This document shows positions 1 through 7,810 of a stretch of 37,216 nucleotides of DNA, piece by piece. The translations under genes were made by a program, and so were the position numbers. Below the pieces are notes generated by a model, which saw only the letters and a program-made list of their open reading frames with translations, was not told where the DNA came from and searched no databases. Positions within the stretch are counted from its first letter, which is position 1; every line of letters starts with the position of its first letter. The stretch is from Pseudomonadales bacterium (GTDB lineage Bacteria; Pseudomonadota; Gammaproteobacteria; Pseudomonadales; Pseudohongiellaceae): NCBI GenBank assembly GCA_022821865.1, contig JAJECW010000017.1:1-37216 (forward strand), written 5' to 3'.

Positions 1-90
1 GAACGACTCGCCATGGATGGCGGGACCGGGGGTGGTCGAAGCCATTCAAGCCGCGCCATGGATGGCGGGAACTATCCCGAAAGGTTCCAC
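1..90. repeat. Two copies of a short hairpin repeat with ATGGAT loop
   Basis: A 17-base exact direct repeat beginning CGCCATGGATGGCG lies at 9-25 and 54-70. Each copy can fold as CGCC-ATGGAT-GGCG, a four-pair stem with the hexaloop ATGGAT. The same loop type with different stems recurs near 1196-1270 and 15823-15883. The stretch begins directly after the stop codon of the minus-strand secreted protein gene, whose last domain looks cut short. I see no other gene in these 90 bases. Function unknown; the repeat may be mobile or may act as an RNA hairpin. Confidence 0.6.
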
Positions 91-453
91 TCAAGTCGCC
101 CGGGCGACGCCGTCCACGGTGCAGTATCTGGCGTTTTCGGCTTCCCAGGTCACCGTGGCGGTACCGGCGGCGATGGGAACCCGGGCGGGCGAGACCGAAG
201 CGGTGAGGAAAACGGGTTCGGAACCTTCTTCACCCGGATCGTTTACCCCATCATCATCATCACCATTGCCGGGATCGCCCGAATCATCAGGGTCCTGTTG
301 CTGTCCGGTCGGGCTGCCCTGCCCGCCCGACCCGTCCTGCGCGTGTGCGGCCACGGGAGGCAGGAGCAGTAGGGCCAACGACAAAAAGGCGGCGGAACGA
401 CAAAAGGAAATCAGTATCTGACTTGGGACGCGCGGGAGGTTGAGATAAATCAT
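91..453 (-). CDS. Secreted protein with a truncated Ig-like domain
   Basis: The 120-residue product opens with a basic/hydrophobic signal peptide (hydrophobic core about residues 21-36, likely cleavage after Ala-His-Ala at 38). A low-complexity acidic Gly/Pro/Asp linker follows (about 40-80, including four Asp in a row), then about 40 residues (81-120) that resemble the first half of a bacterial Ig-like/PKD-type domain: the pattern 'VTWEAENARYCTVDG' matches the family's 'LTWSSTNATSCTASG'. Such domains normally run to 70-90 residues, so the protein ends mid-domain, at a stop directly abutting the repeat at 1-90. Start ATG at 453 has an AAGGA ribosome site seven or so bases upstream. It is either a remnant of a longer surface protein or a shortened functional one. 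Specific function unknown. Confidence 0.6.
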   Translation of the reverse strand: MIYLNLPRVPSQILISFCRSAAFLSLALLLLPPVAAHAQDGSGGQGSPTGQQQDPDDSGDPGNGDDDDGVNDPGEEGSEPVFLTASVSPARVPIAAGTATVTWEAENARYCTVDGVARAT

Positions 454-457
454 GTGA

Positions 458-473
458 AATCCTTTTCAGGATT
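458..473 (-). promoter_or_regulatory. Hairpin holding the ribosome binding site of the secreted protein gene
   Basis: On the minus strand AATCCT-GAAA-AGGATT forms a perfect six-pair stem with a GAAA tetraloop; its 3' arm is the Shine-Dalgarno region, five bases before the ATG at 453. This would mask the ribosome site, so structure-controlled translation is possible. The stem is short and AT-rich, and could be chance. Confidence 0.35.
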
Positions 474-564
474 ACGGATTATTGGCAATTTATATTCATA
501 TCGGTAAAAATGTTCGAATTTTTAGAAACTTCTTTTCAGAAGTGCTGCTGACCAGCATCGCTTG

Positions 565-593
565 TTGCCAATAACAGGAAACTTGACTAGGCT
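565..593 (+). promoter_or_regulatory. Predicted sigma-70 promoter of rnpB
   Basis: TTGCCA at 565-570 and TAGGCT at 588-593 are separated by exactly 17 bases and place a start about seven bases downstream, at the 5' end of the RNase P RNA (601). The bases between -10 and start are GC-rich, typical of stable RNA promoters. A separate six-pair inverted repeat ACTTCT/AGAAGT lies upstream at 528-543, of unknown role. Confidence 0.55.
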
Positions 594-600
594 GGTGGTC

Positions 601-947
601 CGAGTCAGCCGGGCAATCGCTGTTTGCGCCTTCGGGCGCGGGCGGAGGAAAGTCCGGGCTCCACAGAGCAGGGCGCCAGGTAATTCCTGGGGGGCGCGAG
701 CCTACGGAAAGTGCAACAGAAAGCATACCGCCGGACTCCGGTCCGGTAAGGGTGAAATGGTGCGGTAAGAGCGCACCGCGCGGCTGGCAACAGTCCGCGG
801 CAAGGCAAACCCCGCCCGGAGCAAGGCCAAATAGGAATCCCATGGTGTCGCTCGCACCGGGTTCGGGTAGGCCGCTACAGGCCCGCGGCGACGCGGGTCG
901 CAGATGAATGATTGTCCTCGACAGAACCCGGCTTACAGGCTGGCTCG
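601..947 (+). ncRNA. rnpB: RNase P RNA, class A
   Basis: This is the catalytic RNA of ribonuclease P, which removes 5' leaders from tRNA precursors. Stem P1 pairs CGAGTCAGCC (601-610) with GGCTGGCTCG (938-947), with one G-U pair. The universal core is present: GGAGGAAAGTCCGGGCTCC starting near 644, ACAGAAAGC near 716, the stretch GGTAAGGGTGAAA around 745, AGAGCGCACCGCGCGGC near 768, GAGCAAGGCCAAATAGG near 820, and GATGAATGATTGTCC with ACAGAACCCGGCTTA near the 3' end. Length (about 347 bases) fits the type A fold. Its position just upstream of mraZ is common in gammaproteobacteria. I could not identify a clear intrinsic terminator; a T-rich stretch (951-960) follows P1. Confidence 0.96.
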
Positions 948-1101
948 GGCTTTTCCTTTCGCTTGAGTTTCTTCGGGCAACCCGCCATCGGCCAGGTATT
1001 TTCATGGCGGTCGCAAGCAAATCCAGCAATCTGGCGGACAACCATCCACAAGAGATGCCGGAACTACGCCCCGCTTTGCGTTGGGTTTGTCTGTCATGAC
1101 T

Positions 1102-1164
1102 AGGAGCCTGCGCCGTAGGAATTCGCGAAAGCGAAAATTCGCTATCGTCGCGCCCCTGGCTCCT
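1102..1164 (+). other. Nested hairpin element between rnpB and mraZ
   Basis: AGGAGCC (1102-1108) pairs with GGCTCCT (1158-1164). Inside, TTCGC-GAAA-GCGAA (1122-1135) makes a stem closed by a GNRA tetraloop. The combination looks like a folded RNA or an intergenic repeat element. The bases before it (948-1101) hold no gene or motif that I recognise. Confidence 0.35.
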
Positions 1165-1195
1165 GGGGCTCCATCCATACGTTCAAACCAGTGCA

Positions 1196-1270
1196 GCGGT
1201 ACAGGGATGTGCCGCCGAATTTGATGACGCCAGACATCAAATTCGGTAGAGAACAATCTCATGGATGAGA
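1196..1270 (+). repeat. Hexaloop hairpins and a 12-base inverted repeat
   Basis: Three structures sit in a row. GCGGTAC-AGGGAT-GTGCCGC (1196-1215) has a seven-pair stem with one G-U pair. CCGAATTTGATG (1215-1226) and CATCAAATTCGG (1235-1246) form a perfect 12-pair stem with an eight-base loop. TCTC-ATGGAT-GAGA (1257-1270) has a four-pair stem that extends past one mismatch. The loops AGGGAT and ATGGAT match the repeats at 1-90 and in the ftsQ-ftsA gap. They lie directly upstream of the mraZ promoter, so they would be in rnpB read-through RNA rather than in the mraZ leader. Confidence 0.55.
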
Positions 1271-1274
1271 GTGT

Positions 1275-1320
1275 TCGCAAAAATTGTCGAAAAAGTGGTA
1301 TTTTGTGGGTGATTGTGGTT
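1275..1320 (+). promoter_or_regulatory. mraZ promoter with three-repeat MraZ operator
   Basis: TGGTA (1296-1300), TGGGT (1306-1310) and TGGTT (1316-1320) are direct repeats spaced exactly ten bases apart. MraZ is known to bind tandem TGGGN repeats separated by five bases upstream of its own gene, so this is the predicted autoregulatory site of the dcw cluster. A possible promoter, TTCGCA (1275-1280) - 18 bases - TATTTT (1299-1304), overlaps the first repeat, which would suit repression. The repeats are clear; the promoter boxes are weaker. Confidence 0.75.
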
Positions 1321-1351
1321 AATTACGGTTTGAAGCCTTCGGGGAAGCGCC

Positions 1352-1813
1352 ATGTTTCGTGGCATGAACACCGTCAGCCTGGACGCCAAGGGGCGTCTGG
1401 CCATGCCGGCCCGCTACCGGGAACGCCTGTCCGGCGAACACGGCGGGCGGCTTGTGGTGACGATCGATCTGGATACCAGAAATCGTTGCCTGTCGCTGTA
1501 TCTGCCTGCCGAATGGGACGCCATCGAACGGCAGATCGACGCCATGTCGAGCCTCAACGAATACGTCAGACGGGTGAAACACCTGCTGATCGGCCACGCC
1601 AACGATCTGGAACTCGATGGCATCGGCCGGGTGCTGCTGCCCCAGGAACTGCGGCAGTACGCCGACCTCGAAAAACACGTCTGCCTCGTGGGCCAGGGCA
1701 AGAAGCTGGAAATCTGGAGCCAGCAGAGTTGGCACAGAAAACGCGAGGAATGGCTGGAAGAAGTACACGAGCAGGGAGAGTTGCCCGAAGAGTTGAGAAA
1801 TCTGGCTCTGTAA
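1352..1813 (+). CDS. mraZ: Transcriptional regulator MraZ
   Basis: The 153-residue protein is the AbrB-like DNA-binding protein that heads dcw clusters and controls their transcription. It starts MFRGMNTVSLDAKGRLAMP and carries the two repeated SpoVT/AbrB-type modules: DAKGRL near residues 11-16 and the second DGIGRVLLP near 89-97. The length is that of the E. coli protein (152). It is the first gene after the TGGNN repeats at 1296-1320, which it probably binds. The ATG at 1352 gives the canonical MFRG start; GGGGAAG upstream is a usable ribosome site. Confidence 0.97.
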   Translation: MFRGMNTVSLDAKGRLAMPARYRERLSGEHGGRLVVTIDLDTRNRCLSLYLPAEWDAIERQIDAMSSLNEYVRRVKHLLIGHANDLELDGIGRVLLPQELRQYADLEKHVCLVGQGKKLEIWSQQSWHRKREEWLEEVHEQGELPEELRNLAL

Positions 1814-1837
1814 TGGAGCCGGGTGGGGAAACTGCCG

Positions 1838-2791
1838 ATGAATGGCGCCGCCATACATCATCCGGTAATGAGGGCGGCGGTGATGGAAGCATTGAATGTA
1901 CAGGCTGCTGGAAAAATGAACGGAATCTACCTCGACGCGACTTTTGGCCGCGGCGGACACAGCGCCGCGATTCTGTCGCAACTCGCCCCCGGCGGACGGC
2001 TGCTGGCCATGGACCGGGACCCGGAAGCCATTGCCGCCGCCCGGGCCATGGCCGCCCATGAGCCCCGGCTTGACATCATCGACCGGCGTTTTGGCGAACT
2101 TGGCGAGGAACTCGAATCCCGGGGGCTGATCGGCCGCGTCGACGGCATGGTCTTCGATCTTGGCCTGTCCTCGCCGCAACTCGAAGACGAAAGCCGCGGC
2201 TTCAGTTTTCGCGGCGAAGGCCCGCTCGACATGCGCATGGACCCGAGAGCCGGCGTCAGCGCGGCCGACTGGATCAATGCGGCGTCCGAGCGCGAACTGG
2301 CCGACGCCATGTTTCATTATGGCGAGGAAAGACATTCCCGGCGCATTGCCGCGCGCATCGCGCGGGAGCGGGATGTGGCGCCGATCCGGACCACGGCCCG
2401 ATTGGCGGAAATCATCGCGCGGGCGCTGCCCGGCCGGGAAAGGCGCAAACACCCCGCCACCCGGGCGTTTCAGGGAATTCGCATCCGGGTCAATGAGGAA
2501 CTCGATGAACTGCGCCGCGGGCTCGCCGGCGCCCTGGCGGGGCTGCGGGCCGGAGGCCGTCTGGCGGTAATCAGCTTTCATTCCCTGGAAGACCGCATCG
2601 TCAAGCGTTTCCTGGCGGGCGGCGGGGATGAGTTGCCCCGGGGACTGCCGATCAGGGAGAGTGAAATTCACCCGGGGCAATCCCTCGCCGAATTGCGTCC
2701 GCTGGGAAAACCCCGGCGCGCAAGCGCGGCTGAAGTGGCGCGCAATCCCAGGGCCCGCAGCGCGGTGCTGCGGGTGGCGGAGAAACTGTAA
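1838..2791 (+). CDS. rsmH: 16S rRNA m4C1402 methyltransferase RsmH
   Basis: This SAM-dependent enzyme N4-methylates C1402 of 16S rRNA in the ribosomal P site. The SAM-binding motif DATFGRGGHS is at residues 33-42, followed by MDRDPEAI, the family motif FDLGLSSPQLE, GPLDMRMD, KHPATRAFQGIRI and ISFHSLEDRIVKRF. The product is 317 residues, close to the family norm (about 313). I chose ATG 1838, with GGGGAA seven bases upstream. An in-frame GTG at 1823 with GGAG before it would add five residues and is the alternative. The stop is directly followed by the ftsL start. Confidence 0.96.
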   Translation: MNGAAIHHPVMRAAVMEALNVQAAGKMNGIYLDATFGRGGHSAAILSQLAPGGRLLAMDRDPEAIAAARAMAAHEPRLDIIDRRFGELGEELESRGLIGRVDGMVFDLGLSSPQLEDESRGFSFRGEGPLDMRMDPRAGVSAADWINAASERELADAMFHYGEERHSRRIAARIARERDVAPIRTTARLAEIIARALPGRERRKHPATRAFQGIRIRVNEELDELRRGLAGALAGLRAGGRLAVISFHSLEDRIVKRFLAGGGDELPRGLPIRESEIHPGQSLAELRPLGKPRRASAAEVARNPRARSAVLRVAEKL

Positions 2792-3148
2792 ATGGCCAAA
2801 CCGGACAAAAACCCGCGCCAGACTGCGCGAAAAGGCGCAGGCAAGCGCCGGCCCTCCCCCTGGGCCTGGGCCGGGCTGGGCCAGTCTTCCACCAATATCC
2901 TGCTGATGTTGCTGGCAATCATCGTCATCAGTGGTTGGGCCCTGGTGGACGCCACCCGGAAACACCGGCACATGTCCCGGGAATTGCAGGAATTGCGCGG
3001 GCAGGTTTACCAACAGGAAGAAGAGCGGGGGCGATTGCTGATCGAGATCAGCACATTCGCCCTCTCCGACCGAATCGAGCAAGTCGCCCGGGAAGAGCTG
3101 CGCATGCGCGTGCCGGAACCGGAAGACGTCGTGGTGGTGCATCAATGA
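2792..3148 (+). CDS. ftsL: Cell division protein FtsL
   Basis: A small bitopic protein of the divisome that forms the FtsQ-FtsB-FtsL complex and helps activate FtsW-FtsI. The 118 residues comprise a basic cytoplasmic tail (1-34), one membrane segment (about 35-54) and a periplasmic helical region with coiled-coil character (about 57-95), ending in EELRMRVPEPEDVVVV, which is typical of FtsL. Identity rests on this architecture plus position between rsmH and ftsI, because FtsL sequences diverge strongly. The ATG follows the rsmH stop with no gap, and the end overlaps the ftsI start (ATGA), so translation is probably coupled. Confidence 0.93.
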   Translation: MAKPDKNPRQTARKGAGKRRPSPWAWAGLGQSSTNILLMLLAIIVISGWALVDATRKHRHMSRELQELRGQVYQQEEERGRLLIEISTFALSDRIEQVAREELRMRVPEPEDVVVVHQ

Positions 3149-4902
3149 CCCGAGCCAGTCTGTCAAGACCCGTGGGGGCCTGGCGCCCGTCCCTGTTGCT
3201 GCTGCTGATGGCCCTGGGCATAGCCGCCGCCGCCTGGAAGGCAACCGCGCTGCAGGTGTTCCAGCGGGATTTCCTGCAGCAGGAAGGCGATGCCCGCACC
3301 CTGCGCAGCGTGCCGCTCATGGCCGACCGCGGCCTGATTACCGACCGCAACGGCGAACCGCTGGCCATCAGTACGCCAGTGAAGTCGATCTGGGCCGACC
3401 CGTCGGAAATCAACCCCCGGGGCGAAAAGATCGGCGAACTCGCGCGCCTGCTCGGGCTCGATGCGGCAGCACTGCGCAGCCGCCTGGAAGAAAACCGCTC
3501 CCGGCGCTTCCTCTATCTGCAAAGACATCTGACGCCTTTCGACGCCGAGCCGGTGCTGGCGCTGGGAATCCCCGGAATCTACGAACAGCAGGAATATCGC
3601 CGCTTCTATCCACACGGCGAAGTCACCGCCCACCTGCTGGGATTCAACGATATCGACGGCAATGGCCAGGAAGGCATGGAACGCGCCTACAATGACTGGC
3701 TTACCGGCGTCCCCGGCAGCCGCCGGGTCATCAAGGACCGCCGGGGCAATATCATCGAGGAACTCAACACCATCGAACTCGCCCAGCCCGGCGGGGAACT
3801 GCGCCTGAGCATCGATATCAGCCTGCAGAATCTGGCCTACCGGGAACTGAAAGCCGAATACCTCAAGCGCGATGCCCGGTCGGCTACGGCGGTGGTGCTC
3901 GACGTGGAAACCGGCGAGTTGCTCGCGGTGGCCAACCAGCCTTCCTACAACCCCCACAACAAGTCGCTGATCGAAGACCTCAGCGTGACCCGTAACCGCG
4001 CCTTCACCGACACCTACGAACCCGGCTCCACCATGAAGCCCTTCACCATCGCCGCCGCCCTGGAATCCGGCCGTTATACCCCGGACACCGTGATCGAAAC
4101 CGGCAATGGCTGGATGGTGGTGGCGGGGCGCACGGTGCAGGACCTGTTCGGCTACGGCACCCTGACCACCACCGGCGTCATTACCAAATCGAGCAATGTG
4201 GGCACCAGCCTCATCGCCGCCAGCATCGGCGCCGGACCCATGGTGGATGTCCTGCAGCGCTTCGGTTTCGGCCGCAGCGTGGAAACCGGTTTCCCGGGAG
4301 AGCGGGCCGGTGTGGTGCCGGACCCGGCCAATCTCGGCCAGCACGCCACGGCGGTGCTTTCCTTTGGCTATGGCATGTCCGCCACCGCGGTGCACCTGGC
4401 CCGGGCTTATTCGGTGTTTGCCGATGAGGGCGTTCGCAAGCCGGTATCCCTGCTCAGTCTCGGCGAAGGACGGCTCGACACGCTGCCGCGGGAACGGGTC
4501 ATAAGCCCCGTCATTGCGGGGCAGGTGCTGGACATGCTGGAAACCGTGGTGGACCGGTCCCGCGGCGGCGCGGTCACCGCCGCGCGCATACCCCTCTACC
4601 AGGTGGCGGGCAAGACCGGCACGTCACACGTGGTGGGCGCCTCGGGCTACGAGGACAATCTGCACAATTCGCTGTTCGTGGGTCTGGCCCCGGCCAGCCG
4701 GCCCGAGATAGTGGTGGTGGTCATCGTCAATGAACCCAAGGGAGATGAACATCTCGGCGGCCAGGTGGCGGCGCCGGTGTTCGCCCGCATCGCTTCCGGC
4801 GCCATGCGGATTCTCGATGTGCCGCCGGATGACGCGCCGCTTCCCGTCCCGCCCGCCCGCAGCCTGGCGCAATCCGGCGCCGGAGGATCGGCCGAACCAT
4901 GA
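3145..4902 (+). CDS. ftsI: Septal peptidoglycan transpeptidase FtsI (PBP3)
   Basis: Monofunctional class B penicillin-binding protein that cross-links septal peptidoglycan with its polymerase partner FtsW. The 585-residue protein has a short cytoplasmic tail, one membrane anchor (about 15-32), the dimerisation/pedestal region with the 'RG-I-DRNG-LA' motif (about 57-70), and a transpeptidase domain. Catalytic motifs are all visible: STMK with Ser295, SSN at 349-351 and KTGT at 490-493. The start overlaps the ftsL stop (ATGA at 3145), which gives a normal-sized protein; the frame is open further upstream but has no FtsI homology there. The C-terminus (about 560-585) is a Pro/Ala-rich tail. Confidence 0.97.
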   Translation: MTRASLSRPVGAWRPSLLLLLMALGIAAAAWKATALQVFQRDFLQQEGDARTLRSVPLMADRGLITDRNGEPLAISTPVKSIWADPSEINPRGEKIGELARLLGLDAAALRSRLEENRSRRFLYLQRHLTPFDAEPVLALGIPGIYEQQEYRRFYPHGEVTAHLLGFNDIDGNGQEGMERAYNDWLTGVPGSRRVIKDRRGNIIEELNTIELAQPGGELRLSIDISLQNLAYRELKAEYLKRDARSATAVVLDVETGELLAVANQPSYNPHNKSLIEDLSVTRNRAFTDTYEPGSTMKPFTIAAALESGRYTPDTVIETGNGWMVVAGRTVQDLFGYGTLTTTGVITKSSNVGTSLIAASIGAGPMVDVLQRFGFGRSVETGFPGERAGVVPDPANLGQHATAVLSFGYGMSATAVHLARAYSVFADEGVRKPVSLLSLGEGRLDTLPRERVISPVIAGQVLDMLETVVDRSRGGAVTAARIPLYQVAGKTGTSHVVGASGYEDNLHNSLFVGLAPASRPEIVVVVIVNEPKGDEHLGGQVAAPVFARIASGAMRILDVPPDDAPLPVPPARSLAQSGAGGSAEP

Positions 4903-6446
4903 ATGCGTCCACCTCGCTGCCGCTGGAAGCCAGTCTCCCGCGCCTGATCCGCGGGCTGGTGGAACTCGGCCCCGAAGCGGACCGGCTCGATATCGATTTA
5001 CGCGGCATCAAGCTCGACAGCAGGCAGGTGGAAAGCGGCGACCTGTTTCTCGCGACTTTCGGCCGCACCCACGACGCCCGGGAATACATCGAAGCCGCGG
5101 TGCGGCAGGGTGCGGCGGCGGTGCTGGCCGAGTCCGGCCCCGACTGGCGGGGAGTGGACTGGCATGGCGGCACGCCGGTGATCGCCGTGGACAATCTGGT
5201 GGCGAAAGCCAGCGCAATCGCGGGGCGTTTTTACCGGAATCCTTCGGCGCGGATGTCGGTGCTCGGCATCACCGGCACCAATGGCAAGACCACCTGCTCT
5301 CAATTCATCGCCCGGCTGTTCGCCGGGGCGGGCTGCCCCGCCGGTGTGATCGGCACCCTGGGCTATGGCGTTCCCGGCAAGCTGGCGGACTGCTCCCTGA
5401 CCACCCCGGACGCCGTCTTCAGTCAAAAGGCCCTGGCGGAAATGGCCGCGGGTGGGCTCGGCGCCGTGGCGATGGAAGTCTCCTCGGTGGGGCTGCACCA
5501 GCGGCGGGTGCAGGGGGTTGCATTTGAGACCGCGATCTTCACCAATCTTACCCGGGACCATCTCGACTATCATGACAGCATGGAAGCCTATGGCGCCAGC
5601 AAGCGCAGGCTTTTCGCGAGCCCCGGGCTGCGCCACGCCATCATCAATCTCGATGACCCTTATGGCATGCGCATCATCAACGACCTCGCCTCCGTCGTGG
5701 AAGTGACCACTTATGGCGTGGACAACCGGCAGGCCATGGTCCGGGCCGAGGCGGTAACCATTACGCGGCAGGGATTCCGGGCCGAAATACACACTCCCAT
5801 CGGCATCGGGCTGATCGACTGCGAGTTGCTTGGCGAGTTCAATGTCAGCAATATGCTCGCGGTGGTGGGCGCCCTGCTCGCCTGCCGCCACCGGATCGGC
5901 GAAATCGGCATCGAGCGCATCTGCGAACTCGTATCGAAGCTGCGACCGGTGGACGGGCGCATGGAAGTCTGGGGCGATGCCCGCGATGTTACCGCCGTGG
6001 TGGATTACTCCCACACGCCGGACGGCCTGGAAGGCGCATTGGCCGCCCTGCGCAGACACTTCACCGGGCAGGTCTGGTGCGTGTTCGGCTGCGGGGGCAA
6101 CCGGGACAAGGGCAAGCGCCCCATCATGGGCGCCCTGGCGGAAAAACTCGCCGACCATACCGTGATTACCGACGACAATCCCCGGCTCGAAGACGGCGAC
6201 GCCATTGTCAGCCAGATTCGCAGCGGCATGAAGCAGCCCGGTTCGGCCCTTGTGCAGCGCGACCGGGAGCGGGCCATTGCCTTCGCCATTGCCGGGGCGG
6301 CCCCGGGCGATGTGGTGCTGGTGGCCGGCAAGGGCCACGAGGACTACCAGCAGATCGGCGCCGAGCGGCGCGAATTCAGCGATGCCGGCGTGGTGCGCGA
6401 GGCCCTGGGGCGGCGCGCGCCAGCCGGGGCGGGAACGGGATCTTGA
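4899..6446 (+). CDS. murE: UDP-MurNAc-tripeptide ligase MurE, meso-DAP type
   Basis: Cytoplasmic ATP-dependent ligase that adds meso-diaminopimelate to UDP-MurNAc-L-Ala-D-Glu. The 515 residues show the Mur ligase P-loop GITGTNGKTT (about 122-131), the TTPD segment, a family Lys region (YGASKRR), and the C-terminal DNPR motif that marks diaminopimelate rather than lysine selection. The start overlaps the ftsI stop by four bases (ATGA), indicating translational coupling. The C-terminus ends in an Ala/Gly-rich tail and the stop lies just before the murF start. Confidence 0.96.
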   Translation: MNASTSLPLEASLPRLIRGLVELGPEADRLDIDLRGIKLDSRQVESGDLFLATFGRTHDAREYIEAAVRQGAAAVLAESGPDWRGVDWHGGTPVIAVDNLVAKASAIAGRFYRNPSARMSVLGITGTNGKTTCSQFIARLFAGAGCPAGVIGTLGYGVPGKLADCSLTTPDAVFSQKALAEMAAGGLGAVAMEVSSVGLHQRRVQGVAFETAIFTNLTRDHLDYHDSMEAYGASKRRLFASPGLRHAIINLDDPYGMRIINDLASVVEVTTYGVDNRQAMVRAEAVTITRQGFRAEIHTPIGIGLIDCELLGEFNVSNMLAVVGALLACRHRIGEIGIERICELVSKLRPVDGRMEVWGDARDVTAVVDYSHTPDGLEGALAALRRHFTGQVWCVFGCGGNRDKGKRPIMGALAEKLADHTVITDDNPRLEDGDAIVSQIRSGMKQPGSALVQRDRERAIAFAIAGAAPGDVVLVAGKGHEDYQQIGAERREFSDAGVVREALGRRAPAGAGTGS

Positions 6447-6454
6447 TAGGTGAA

Positions 6455-7810
6455 ATGATGCTTGACGCGCTGGCGGTGGAACTCGGCGGCGAACTCCATG
6501 GCCGCAATGCCGGCTTCAGCGGGGTATCCACCGATACCCGCAGCCTGCGGTCGGGGGATCTGTTTCTCGCGCTGACGGGAGAGCACTTCGACGGCAATGA
6601 TTTCGTGGCGGAAGCCGGCAGGCGCGGTGCCGCCGGCGCGGTGGTGAGCCGCCGCCAGCCCGCCGACCTGCCCCAGTTGCAGGTGGCGGATACCGGCCTG
6701 GCGCTGGCGCGAATCGCCGGCATCAACCGCGAACGCTCCGGCGCCAGGGTGATCGCGGTTACCGGCAGCCAGGGCAAGACCACGGTGAAGGAAATGCTGC
6801 GGAGCATCCTGTCGCGGGAAGGCGGCTGCCTCGCCACCCACGCCAATTGGAACAATACCGTGGGTGTTCCCCTGACCCTGCTGCGGATTACCGGGGAACA
6901 TCGCTTCGCCGTCATTGAGATGGGCGCCAACCGGGCGGGGGAAATCGCTTTCTGCACCGCGGCGGCCCGCCCCGACGTGGCGCTGATCACCAATGCCGCC
7001 ATGGCCCATACCGAAGGATTCGGCGGCTTGCCGGGAGTGGTCCGGGCCAAGGGCGAAATCATCGAAGGGCTCAGGCCCGACGGGGTGCTGCTGCTCAATG
7101 CGGCGGACCCCAATGCGCAAGTCTGGCGCCGGCGCGGCGCGGCGCACCGGATTCGCCAGTTCAGTCTGCGGGAAGTGGCGGGCGGCCCGGACTACTTCGC
7201 CGCCGACATCGAACTGAACGCCAACGGCCAGCCGGGCTTCACACTGATTGGCCCCGGAATCCGGATACGGCTGCAACTGCAATTGCTCGGCGGGCACAAT
7301 GTCGCCAATGCGGTTGCCGCCGCGGCCGCCGCGTTGGAAGCCGGCGCCGGAGCGGAGGCGGTGGGCGAAGGACTCGAAGCCACGGCGCCGGCAAGCGGGC
7401 GGCTGTGCGCCCTCGCCGGCCCCTGCGGCCAGCGCATCATCGACGACAGCTACAACGCCAGTCCCGATTCCTTCCGGGCCGCCATCGACCTGCTTGCGGA
7501 ATTGCCCGGCCCGCGGATGCTCGTGGCCGGAGACATGCTCGAACTCGGCCCCGGGGCGGATCGTCTGCATCGGCAAATCGGTCGCCACGGCGCCGCCCGG
7601 GGAATCGATCAACTCTGGGCTACCGGCGATTTGTGTCGACATATGGTGAAGGGGTTCGGCGGCGGGGGCCGGCATTTCGCCAGCCGTCACGAACTGCTCG
7701 AAGCGCTTCGCGGCGCGGGGAAAAAAGACAGCGTCATACTGGTAAAAGGTTCCCGCGGCGCCCGCATGGACGAAATCGTGGCGGGCCTCGGCGCAGGAGG
7801 AAAAGGCTGA
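6455..7810 (+). CDS. murF: UDP-MurNAc-pentapeptide synthetase MurF
   Basis: ATP-dependent ligase that adds D-Ala-D-Ala to the UDP-MurNAc-tripeptide. The 451-residue protein has the N-terminal 'STDTR-L--GDLFLAL-GE-FDG' segment, the P-loop GSQGKTT (about 108-114), the downstream [13 protein letters not shown] motif typical of MurF, and [10 protein letters not shown] in the C-terminal part. I chose ATG 6455 (AGGTGA just upstream); ATG 6458 and an in-frame TTG at 6443 that would overlap the murE stop are alternatives. Its stop overlaps the mraY start by one base (TGATG). Confidence 0.95.
   Translation: MMLDALAVELGGELHGRNAGFSGVSTDTRSLRSGDLFLALTGEHFDGNDFVAEAGRRGAAGAVVSRRQPADLPQLQVADTGLALARIAGINRERSGARVIAVTGSQGKTTVKEMLRSILSREGGCLATHANWNNTVGVPLTLLRITGEHRFAVIEMGANRAGEIAFCTAAARPDVALITNAAMAHTEGFGGLPGVVRAKGEIIEGLRPDGVLLLNAADPNAQVWRRRGAAHRIRQFSLREVAGGPDYFAADIELNANGQPGFTLIGPGIRIRLQLQLLGGHNVANAVAAAAAALEAGAGAEAVGEGLEATAPASGRLCALAGPCGQRIIDDSYNASPDSFRAAIDLLAELPGPRMLVAGDMLELGPGADRLHRQIGRHGAARGIDQLWATGDLCRHMVKGFGGGGRHFASRHELLEALRGAGKKDSVILVKGSRGARMDEIVAGLGAGGKG

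Noticed and set aside
1002..1280. 92-residue minus-strand open frame between rnpB and mraZ
   Set aside because: It runs through the hairpin repeats and the tail of the rnpB spacer, has Arg-rich composition and no known domain.
1319..3244. Long minus-strand open frame antisense to mraZ, rsmH and ftsL
   Set aside because: It lacks any recognisable domain, is Gly/Pro/His/Gln-rich as GC-rich antisense frames are, and overlaps well-conserved genes.
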